NCBI GenBank assembly: GCA_947003675.1
Contig: CAMQPJ010000067.1
Location: 1-6,839 of the forward strand
DNA: 6,839 nucleotides
Direction: 5' to 3'
Source: an uncultured Collinsella sp.
Lineage (GTDB): Bacteria > Actinomycetota > Coriobacteriia > Coriobacteriales > Coriobacteriaceae
A model generated the notes under the pieces. It was not told the origin of the DNA. It saw only the letters and a list, made by a program, of their open reading frames with translations, and made no database searches. Positions within the stretch are counted from its first letter, which is position 1; the number at the start of each line of letters is the position of its first letter. The position numbers were made by a program, and so were the translations under genes. Below, in pieces: positions 1-5,693 of this stretch.

Positions 1-1898
1 ACGGCGAAATGGAAGGCTCGCTCGCATCGCTTGCGACGACGCTGCACGATAAATTTGGCATTACGGTCAAAACCGTCCCCTTTGATAGCTACAAGATGAT
101 GTCAAAGGCCCTGTCAAAGGGAAGCATAGACGTTGCGCTGCCGGTATACCGAGATTACTGGTTTGCCGAGCAATCAGGCGTTGTGCAGTCGGTATCGTTG
201 GGGACCGTGTCCCTCACCGCCATCCACACCGACGGCAATCTGAACAAAGACCTTCAGAACATCGCCTGCACCAAATCATCGTTTGTCAACCAAAATGTAC
301 TTGAAAGTCTGTTCCCCACAGCGACCGTGACCGAATACCAATCCGACGATGAAGCGTTCGACGCCCTCAGGAAGGGAACGGCGCACTGCATCGTCGCTCC
401 CAGCTCACGCATAAAAACCATCGGCGATCGTCATGATCTCGAAGGCTACGAGACGGTCGAGCTCCCTGACACCTGTGAGCTCTCGTGCTGGATTTCGCGC
501 GGAAAGCCCGAGCTGCTGGGAATCATCAACAAGGGCATCATCAATGCCGGAGAATCGCTCTCCGCAAGCAATTACTCCTCCACGTCGTACACGGCCCAGG
601 AATCAAACACGCTTCAATTCCTTTATCGCAACCGTGCCGCCGTTGCAGCTACCCTCATCGGTATGTTGTCGGTCGGCATCGTCCTGCTCATCTGGGCGCT
701 CGCACGCGCTCGAACCGAGCGCAAAAAAGCCGATGCTGCCAACGCCGCTAAGACGGCATTCCTCACGCGCATGAGCCACGACATCCGAACGCCGCTCAAC
801 GGTATCCTGGGCCTTATCGAGATCGAGGAATTGAAGGAAGGCGATATCCAGGTCGCCCGCGAGAGCCGTGCCAAGGCGCGCGTTGCCGCCAATCACCTGC
901 TCTCGCTGATCAACGACATCCTCGAGATGGGCAAAATCGAAGACCGCAAGCTAACACTGGAGCATACGCCTTTTAACCTCAAAGAGCTCTGTGACAATAC
1001 GCTGGTGCTGTGCAAGCTCCGCGCGTCCAGTAACGGCATCACCATGCAGGACAAAAGTCTGCCGTACGCCACGGGGCCATACATGATCGGCAGTCCCACC
1101 CATATCCGACAGATCATGATCAACCTGTTAGACAACAGCATTAAGTACAACAAGCACGGCGGCTCCGTCACCTTTAGTTCAAAGACCAAGCCACTCGATA
1201 ACGGGCGCGCGCTCTTTTGCTTTAGCGTTTCGGATACCGGCATTGGCATGACTCCCAAGTTTTTAAAGCATATCTATGAGCCGTTTGCCCAAGAAGGCGA
1301 CGATGCGCGCAGCAGGTTCCAAGGAACCGGCATGGGCATGCCAATCGTCAAGTCGCTTATTGAACTGATGGGCGGTACGATTGAGATTTCGAGTGAGGTT
1401 GACGTGGGAAGTACGTTCAACGTCCAGATTCCGCTCGATATCGACAAGAACCCTCAGACGCGGGCAGATACGGTCGAGAGGGCGCTCGACTGCTCGCTCG
1501 CCGACATGAACGTGCTGCTCGCCGAAGACAACGAATTGAATGCCGAGATTGCCCAGGCGCTGCTAGAATCCGAGGGCATCGTGGTCACCCGCGCCGCCAA
1601 CGGCAACGAAGTCGTCGATCTGTACCTGTCGCATCCCGCCGGCAGCTTCGATGCCATTTTGATGGACATCATGATGCCGGACATGGACGGCTACGAGGCA
1701 ACCCGCGCGATTCGTCTGAGCGAGAAGGTCGATGCAGCCGATATCCCCATCATCGCGCTCACCGCCAATGCCTTTGCCGAGGACGCCAAGGCGGCACACG
1801 ACGCCGGTATGAACGCCCATCTGTCCAAACCGCTCGACTTTAACAAGCTCAAAAACATGCTCGCCCGCATCAAGAAAAACGGATCCGTTTCGCTATAG
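1..1898 (+). CDS. Hybrid sensor histidine kinase with fused solute-binding sensor domain (5' partial)
   Basis: Membrane signalling kinase that should sense a small solute outside the cell, autophosphorylate on His and pass the phosphate to its own receiver domain. Numbering is from the ATG at base 9. The frame is open to base 1 and that ATG falls inside a sensor domain, so it is probably internal and the true start lies off the window. Residues 1-205 resemble the later part of a family-3 periplasmic binding protein (GSIDVALPVYRDYW, then a second lobe). A membrane segment spans about 210-232. HisKA follows with H257 in MSHDIRTPLNG. The ATPase domain has an N box (N372, N376), DTGIGM at 409-414 and GTGMGM at 439-444. 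The receiver at about 500-625 has E506/D507, phospho-acceptor D553, T585 and K607. All key residues are present, so it looks functional. No HPt domain is visible, so the next phosphorelay partner must be elsewhere. It may be co-transcribed with the flavoprotein gene 42 bases downstream. The family is certain; the ligand is unknown. Confidence 0.93.
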   Translation, partial: GEMEGSLASLATTLHDKFGITVKTVPFDSYKMMSKALSKGSIDVALPVYRDYWFAEQSGVVQSVSLGTVSLTAIHTDGNLNKDLQNIACTKSSFVNQNVLESLFPTATVTEYQSDDEAFDALRKGTAHCIVAPSSRIKTIGDRHDLEGYETVELPDTCELSCWISRGKPELLGIINKGIINAGESLSASNYSSTSYTAQESNTLQFLYRNRAAVAATLIGMLSVGIVLLIWALARARTERKKADAANAAKTAFLTRMSHDIRTPLNGILGLIEIEELKEGDIQVARESRAKARVAANHLLSLINDILEMGKIEDRKLTLEHTPFNLKELCDNTLVLCKLRASSNGITMQDKSLPYATGPYMIGSPTHIRQIMINLLDNSIKYNKHGGSVTFSSKTKPLDNGRALFCFSVSDTGIGMTPKFLKHIYEPFAQEGDDARSRFQGTGMGMPIVKSLIELMGGTIEISSEVDVGSTFNVQIPLDIDKNPQTRADTVERALDCSLADMNVLLAEDNELNAEIAQALLESEGIVVTRAANGNEVVDLYLSHPAGSFDAILMDIMMPDMDGYEATRAIRLSEKVDAADIPIIALTANAFAEDAKAAHDAGMNAHLSKPLDFNKLKNMLARIKKNGSVSL

Positions 1899-1899
1899 T
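1877..1899 (+). promoter_or_regulatory. Possible promoter and operator for the NimA-like gene
   Basis: A perfect 14-base palindrome, AAACGGATCCGTTT (1877-1890), overlaps the last codons of the kinase gene. It lies just upstream of a -10-like TATAGT (1894-1899), about 42 bases before the flavoprotein ATG. No good -35 box is seen at the right distance. The palindrome would occupy the -35/-10 spacer, a typical repressor position, but a palindrome of this length can arise by chance in a window this size. Weak inference. Confidence 0.25.
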
Positions 1900-1940
1900 T
1901 TGTGCTCAACCACCACGCACGACCAGAAAGGAAGCCAACG

Positions 1941-2420
1941 ATGTTTAGGCCCTTACGTCAAAAGAAGCGCGCCATCACCGACGAAGAAGCGCGCGAACTG
2001 CTCGCTACCTGCAAGCGCGGCGTCTTTGCCGTCAACGGCGACGATGGCTACCCGTACGCCATTCCCGTCAACTACTTCTTTGACGCCGAGCACGACAAGA
2101 TTTATTTCCATGGCGCCAAGGCCGGCCACAAGGTCGACGCACTCAAGCGCGATGACAAGGTCTGCTTTACCGTTTACGGCAACGAGTGGTACCAGGACGG
2201 TGACTGGGCTCCCTACGTTATGAGCACCGTGGTCTTTGGCCGCTGTCGCCTGGCGAATGACACCCCCGCGTTTATCGAGGACAAAGTCCGCCAGCTCGCC
2301 CTTAAGTACTACCCTTCTGCCGAAGAAGTCGAAGAGGAAATCGCCAAAGACATCAAGGGCGTCCAGCTTTACGAGATTTCGATTGAGCATCTTTGCGGTA
2401 AGCAGATTCAAGAAAAGTAA
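1941..2420 (+). CDS. NimA-like flavoprotein, pyridoxamine 5'-phosphate oxidase family
   Basis: A 159-residue cytoplasmic protein of the split-barrel FMN-binding superfamily that includes PNPOx-like proteins and NimA nitroimidazole reductases. The N-terminal pattern MFRPLRQKKRAIT, then GVFAVNGDDGYPYAIPVNY, IYFHGAKAGHKVDALK, VCFTVYG and VVFGRCRL closely follows the NimA-like branch, including the usual length of about 155-160. The YFHGAKAGHK region is where this fold normally contacts flavin phosphate. I chose ATG 1941 over the in-frame GTG at 1902 because AGGAAG at 1929-1934 sits six bases before it, and because the family begins at this Met-Phe-Arg. Most members are reductases or oxidases of unknown physiological substrate. 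Actual nitroimidazole resistance cannot be inferred from sequence. The gene ends shortly before a hairpin and converges on kinase 2, so any functional link to the flanking kinases is unproven. Confidence 0.9.
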   Translation: MFRPLRQKKRAITDEEARELLATCKRGVFAVNGDDGYPYAIPVNYFFDAEHDKIYFHGAKAGHKVDALKRDDKVCFTVYGNEWYQDGDWAPYVMSTVVFGRCRLANDTPAFIEDKVRQLALKYYPSAEEVEEEIAKDIKGVQLYEISIEHLCGKQIQEK

Positions 2421-2448
2421 GCCTCAAGAACAGGCGTCACAAATGGCA

Positions 2449-2488
2449 ATATGGCCCGGTTCCAACCCACCTTGGAACCGGGCCATAT
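2449..2488. terminator. Perfect 17-bp hairpin between convergent genes, probable bidirectional terminator
   Basis: ATATGGCCCGGTTCCAA (2449-2465) is exactly repeated in inverse at 2472-2488 around a six-base CCCACC loop. It lies between the stop of the flavoprotein gene (2418-2420) and the stop of kinase 2 (2491-2493), where a shared terminator is expected. Neither side has a strong T-run, so it may act as a weak intrinsic terminator or as a 3'-end stabiliser for both mRNAs. Confidence 0.8.
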
Positions 2489-2490
2489 GC

Positions 2491-3327
2491 TTATGAAGCG
2501 TCGGCGGCTATGTGCGCAAGCGCCTCAACGAGCTCCTGCGAGCTCACGGGTTTACTCAGGTGCGCGTCCATGCCCGCCTCGCGCGAAAGTCTGCGGTCGT
2601 CGGCAAAGGCATTGGCACTCACGGCGATAATCGGCGTGGTCGCGGCATCCTCGCGATCGAGCGCTCGAATCTGACGCGTGGCCTCAAGGCCATCGATGCC
2701 AGGCATCATGATGTCCATCAACACCACGTCGTACTCGTGCGGTGCGCTCGCGGCAAACGCCTCAACGGCAGACTCGCCATCCTTAGCATGCGTCACGACG
2801 GCACCGGCACGGCTGAGCGTAAACTGCGCGATCTCGGCATTCAGATCGTTATCCTCTACGAGCAAAACGCGCAAGCCCTGGAGCGCATCGCCATCGCCCG
2901 CATCCGCGCGAACTGCCTGAGGAATCTCGGAGCGCTTGCATTTCTCGAACGGCAGGCGGATGGTAAACGTCGTCCCCTGCCCCAAGACGCTCGTAAAGCT
3001 CATGGTTCCGCCCATAAGCTCGACCAACTGTTTTGCGATAGGCGCGCCCAGGCCAGTTCCCGACGAAGCGCCTTCCACCTGCTGCTCCTCGCGGCAAAAC
3101 GGCTCGTAGAGGCGCTGTTGGAACTCCTCGCTCATGCCAATACCGTTGTCGGCGATCGTGTATTCATAGACGGGGACGCCATCTACAGGCTCCACCTCGC
3201 GGCACACCAGGCGAACATAGCCGCCCTGGCGGTTGTACTTGACGGCATTGCCGGCAATATTGAGCAACAGGCGCTTGAGGTGCGTCACGCTCACCCGTGC
3301 ATAGGGATGATTAAGCGTCTGCTGGTC
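2491..3327 (-). CDS. Kinase 2, C-terminal fragment: HATPase and receiver
   Basis: Continuation of kinase 2 after the TGA. The first possible start is GTG at 3294, which gives 267 residues, but no Shine-Dalgarno sequence precedes it and it begins inside the ATPase fold, so independent translation is doubtful. In full-length numbering the N box is LLLNIAGNAVKYN (N475, N479), the G1 box is DNGIGM (512-517) and the G2 box is GTGLG (542-546). The receiver has E610/D611, phospho-acceptor D657 in VLMDIMMPGIDG, S689 and K711. Every catalytic position is intact with no further stops or frameshifts, which argues for very recent inactivation, readthrough, or a base-call error. The receiver resembles that of kinase 1 across the window (both have LNAEIAQ and LMDIMMP), so the two kinases are paralogues. 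The gene ends three bases from the shared hairpin. Confidence 0.8.
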   Translation of the reverse strand, partial: DQQTLNHPYARVSVTHLKRLLLNIAGNAVKYNRQGGYVRLVCREVEPVDGVPVYEYTIADNGIGMSEEFQQRLYEPFCREEQQVEGASSGTGLGAPIAKQLVELMGGTMSFTSVLGQGTTFTIRLPFEKCKRSEIPQAVRADAGDGDALQGLRVLLVEDNDLNAEIAQFTLSRAGAVVTHAKDGESAVEAFAASAPHEYDVVLMDIMMPGIDGLEATRQIRALDREDAATTPIIAVSANAFADDRRLSREAGMDAHLSKPVSSQELVEALAHIAADAS

Positions 3328-4683
3328 TCAGATAATTGTCACCAGACGCTCCTCGGCCTGGCGCTCCAGAATATCGCGCACTTCACAGTTGAGTGCCACC
3401 AAATTTGTGGGTACGAGGTTCAGGTCGACCTGCCCGCTCTCCAGGCGACTCATATCGAGCGCCTCGTTGGCAAGGTCGAGCAGCAGTCCCGATGCCGTCC
3501 AAATCTTTGAGCGGCACTCGGTCTGCTTTTGCAGATCGTCCGCGTTGGCATCGCCAACCTCGACCATGCCGCGAATGCCGTTGATAGGCGTGCGCAGATC
3601 GTGGCTCATGCGACGCAGAAACTCCGTCTTTGCCGAGTTGGCGGACGAGGCCTCACGCGCCGCCTTTGCCAGCCTGTCGCCATAGTCGCGCTCCTGCTGC
3701 AGCAAGTCCGTCAAACGTCGACGATCAGCGCGGCGACGCACCGTCACAACAACGACTATAACACCGCTGTAGAGCGCCAGCACGCCGGCGGCAACAGCCG
3801 CGACAACCTCAAAGTAACGCCGCGCCGAGGCATAGGTGTACACATAGAATTTGTGCGCTTTTCCAAATGTGCCCAAATACCACTCGCCGTCGGCGTTAAC
3901 CAATCTGACCTTACCAGCCAGGCATCGATCCTTAATACCGTCGACAATGAAGACGTCCGTCGCAGGCAGATCGAACACGCCCAATACGGTGAGTTCAACG
4001 GCATTGGTCGCAACGACCTTGCCGTCGCTTTCGATCACGATATTGCCGCTATCGATGGTTTCATAGCCTTCGAGCAAACTCTGCAGTTTGAGCGTATTGC
4101 TTGCAACCGCCTTCGCGCTCTGATGCCTTACCGCGATAACGATACCCTCGCCATCCCGCCGGGTCACGCAACCAATGTCTGCAACCGAATCATCCGAAAG
4201 CGTAATGCGGGCGGTATAGGACTTAAGCGGATGAGTTGCCACCTCCAGCACGGGCGCTTCCTTGAGATACGTAGCGAGCGACCCGTAGCCCACATCGCCC
4301 GTCGAGGACTCGGACACCAAATTGCCCGATGCATCCGTCACAATCAGCGCGCTCACGTTGAACTGGTCGGCGTATTGCTCCAGCATGGCGTTATCCACCG
4401 AACCGTCGCGCTCCATATCGCGAGCAGCCTCTCCGGCAATCTCCATAACGCGAATCAGGTTTTTGGTCGTATAGGCGCTGTTGAATGCATCGTAGGAAAG
4501 GCTCTGCGTCGCCACGTAATCGACAACGTCGGCAAAGCGCTGCTCGGCTTGGGCCGTCGTGTAACCGTAGCTCATCATGCCGGCAGCAACCGAGAGCGCT
4601 ATCCCCAGCAGAGCGACAAGGAGCCATGCCCCTGCCGAACGATTGCCCCGCTCCTGAGCGGCGTGGTCGGGCGCATCGATCAT
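3328..4683 (-). CDS. Kinase 2, N-terminal fragment: ectodomain and HisKA (truncated)
   Basis: A 451-residue product ending at the premature TGA. A short basic and acidic cytoplasmic tail is followed by a membrane segment at about 20-38 (LLVALLGIALSVAAG). A roughly 245-residue extracellular region follows, containing LIVTDASGNLVSES (113-126) and NIVIESDGKVVATN (214-227), both typical of PAS-like strands in double-Cache sensors. The second membrane segment is at about 291-313. An arginine-rich linker precedes HisKA with phospho-acceptor H361 in MSHDLRTPINGI. The start is well supported: GGAGGG (4690-4695) lies six bases upstream, and the ATG overlaps the stop of the binding-protein gene as ATGA (4680-4683), indicating translational coupling. 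On its own this fragment has the dimerisation and His domain but no ATPase, so it could at most accept phosphate from, or form a dead dimer with, another kinase. The Cache assignment is by pattern only. Confidence 0.85.
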   Translation of the reverse strand: MIDAPDHAAQERGNRSAGAWLLVALLGIALSVAAGMMSYGYTTAQAEQRFADVVDYVATQSLSYDAFNSAYTTKNLIRVMEIAGEAARDMERDGSVDNAMLEQYADQFNVSALIVTDASGNLVSESSTGDVGYGSLATYLKEAPVLEVATHPLKSYTARITLSDDSVADIGCVTRRDGEGIVIAVRHQSAKAVASNTLKLQSLLEGYETIDSGNIVIESDGKVVATNAVELTVLGVFDLPATDVFIVDGIKDRCLAGKVRLVNADGEWYLGTFGKAHKFYVYTYASARRYFEVVAAVAAGVLALYSGVIVVVVTVRRRADRRRLTDLLQQERDYGDRLAKAAREASSANSAKTEFLRRMSHDLRTPINGIRGMVEVGDANADDLQKQTECRSKIWTASGLLLDLANEALDMSRLESGQVDLNLVPTNLVALNCEVRDILERQAEERLVTII

Positions 4684-5549
4684 GACAGGCCCTCCATATT
4701 CAAAAATGGCGAAGGGTCATCAAAGTACTTTGACACTAGGCGTTCCATGGTGCCATCGGCAAGCATTTCTTGGTAGGCATGAGTGAGCTTGACGTCGATG
4801 CCGCGCGTATCGTTGATATCGAAAGCGGTGCCCAAACCAACCTCTAGCAGCGGCTCATCCAGAATACGATACGTCACACCATAGTCCTTTTCGTAGGTGA
4901 GCAGCAAGGACTCATGCGCGGCGATGGCATCGACCAGGCCCTCGGCGAGCGCGGGGTTCAGGCATGAACGGTCCGAAAAGCAGTAGAGTTCCTTGATCTG
5001 CGGAACGTTTTCATTTGCGCGATTGAGCAAAATGCCCTCGGGCTTGGTGGTGAACTGAACCGCCACGATCTTATCCTCAAGATCGGCAAGCGTGTAGATA
5101 TCGCTCTGGGGATCGACCGCGACCACCTGGCGGCTCGCAAGGTACGGGCCAGCCCAACGATACTCGTTTTCGCGACCCGTCATGCTAAAGCTGCCCATGA
5201 CACAATCGAGCTCGCCGTTCGCCAGCAGTTCCTTCTTCTTTTCCCAATCGATCAACTGGTATTTTGGCTTGTAACCAATGCGGGCCAAAGCCTCGGTTAA
5301 TATCTCGACGTCCAGGCCAACGATATCGCCGTACTCGTCGGTATACACAAATGGTGGATAGAGGTCGCTGCCGACGTTGAGCGTCTTAAGGTTGTCGTCT
5401 TTAACTTGCGAGGCGTCCAGACCTTCTAATGCAGACGTCGAGGCCCTGCCATTCGACTCGGAGCGGCCGGCTATCGCTACGACAAAGGCACACGCTACTG
5501 CAAGCGCAACAAACAACGATATGACAACCGAGCGACGGGGCCTTTTCAT
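4680..5549 (-). CDS. Exported family-3 solute-binding protein, probable sensor partner of kinase 2
   Basis: A 289-residue amino-acid-type periplasmic binding protein (SBP_bac_3 family). A basic start (KRPRR) and a hydrophobic stretch at about 8-28 form a signal peptide or membrane anchor. C20 lacks a good lipobox and is followed by more hydrophobic residues, so lipidation is not supported. Residues 55-275 form the two-lobe domain: LNVGSDLYPPFVY, GDIVGLDVEILTEAL, NGELDCVMGSFSMTGREN and RWAGPYLASRQVVAV. R126 in MTGREN matches the arginine that binds the ligand carboxylate in this family. C190 and C196 could form a disulfide. The start at 5549 has GGAG four bases upstream. The stop TGA overlaps the kinase 2 ATG by four bases. 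No ABC permease or ATPase gene is visible, so sensing rather than transport is the likely role (inference). The exact ligand cannot be told from sequence. Confidence 0.92.
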   Translation of the reverse strand: MKRPRRSVVISLFVALAVACAFVVAIAGRSESNGRASTSALEGLDASQVKDDNLKTLNVGSDLYPPFVYTDEYGDIVGLDVEILTEALARIGYKPKYQLIDWEKKKELLANGELDCVMGSFSMTGRENEYRWAGPYLASRQVVAVDPQSDIYTLADLEDKIVAVQFTTKPEGILLNRANENVPQIKELYCFSDRSCLNPALAEGLVDAIAAHESLLLTYEKDYGVTYRILDEPLLEVGLGTAFDINDTRGIDVKLTHAYQEMLADGTMERLVSKYFDDPSPFLNMEGLS

Positions 5550-5569
5550 CGAGCTCCAGACGATCCTGT

Positions 5570-5634
5570 TTACAGACTGAAATGGTTAAAGATAATAGCA
5601 AACAAAACCACGCGAGTGCCCAATGGTTACAGAC
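5570..5634 (-). promoter_or_regulatory. Probable promoter with repeated octamer boxes upstream of the binding-protein/kinase operon
   Basis: On the minus strand, an extended -10 TGCTATTAT (TATTAT at 5592-5597) predicts a start near 5585 and a leader of about 36 bases. The hexamer 17 bases upstream (GGCACT) is a poor -35. Two octamers each occur twice: GTCTGTAA (minus) at 5627-5634 and 5570-5577, and TAACCATT (minus) at 5622-5629 and 5581-5588. In the upstream copy they overlap as GTCTGTAACCATT, placed about -37 to -49. In the downstream copy they are separate and in the reverse order around the predicted start. This layout suits an activator-dependent or autoregulated promoter; the regulator is unknown. 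Confidence 0.45.
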
Positions 5635-5641
5635 GTTTTAC

Positions 5642-5683
5642 CATGCGGGGCCTTCCAGCCGACTTGGTAGAAGGCCCCGCATG
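5642..5683 (-). terminator. 14-bp hairpin after the C-S lyase gene, probable terminator
   Basis: CATGCGGGGCCTTC (5642-5655) and its exact inverse (5670-5683) enclose a 14-base loop, starting about 10 bases after the lyase stop codon. The G+C-rich stem and its position between tandem genes suggest transcription termination. The following bases on the minus strand (GTAAAACG) are not a T-run, so efficiency is uncertain and some readthrough into the binding-protein gene is possible. Confidence 0.7.
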
Positions 5684-5693
5684 CAGCACACGC

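Larger units (their letters stand above)
2491..4683 (-). pseudogene. Hybrid sensor histidine kinase interrupted by one in-frame TGA
   Basis: Read on the minus strand, one frame runs 730 codons from ATG 4683 to TAA 2491-2493, broken only by TGA at 3328-3330 (codon 452). Protein similarity continues in the same frame on both sides (..ERLVTII, stop, DQQTLNHPYAR..), so this is a point nonsense change, not a frameshift. Restored, the order is membrane segment, Cache-like ectodomain, membrane segment, HisKA, ATPase, receiver. The stop falls between HisKA and ATPase, so the early product would lack ATP binding and could not autophosphorylate. A CGA-to-TGA transition is the simplest origin, though the ancestral codon cannot be known from this window. 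TGA is used as a normal stop by the adjacent upstream gene, so codon reassignment is unlikely. A sequencing error remains possible. The two halves are described separately. Confidence 0.8.

Noticed and set aside
1902..1940. Longer NimA-like protein starting at GTG 1902
   Set aside because: The extra 13 residues match no family pattern, and AGGAAG at ideal spacing supports ATG 1941.
1953..2411. Minus-strand open frame opposite the NimA-like gene
   Set aside because: The plus-strand protein has clear family motifs and a good ribosome site; the antisense frame has neither.
3292..3294. GTG restart producing a separate ATPase-receiver protein
   Set aside because: No Shine-Dalgarno sequence precedes it and the start cuts into the ATPase fold; better treated as the tail of a broken gene.
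3327..3330. TGA as a selenocysteine codon or reassigned sense codon
   Set aside because: The stop lies in the loop of the only nearby hairpin rather than upstream of a SECIS-like stem, histidine kinases are not known selenoproteins here, and the adjacent gene uses TGA as its real stop (4680-4682).
2512..3510. Plus-strand open frame (332 codons) opposite the kinase 2 ATPase and receiver
   Set aside because: Shadow of the coding strand: no domain pattern, and it overlaps conserved catalytic motifs on the minus strand.
3529..4776. Long plus-strand open frame (415 codons) opposite kinase 2
   Set aside because: It is antisense to a well-supported kinase with clear motifs, is rich in Arg and His as expected of a shadow frame, and shows no recognisable domain or ribosome site.
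5480..5495. Lipoprotein signal at C20 of the binding protein
   Set aside because: The residues before the cysteine (A-V-A) fit a lipobox poorly and the hydrophobic stretch continues past it, which suits a signal peptide or anchor better.
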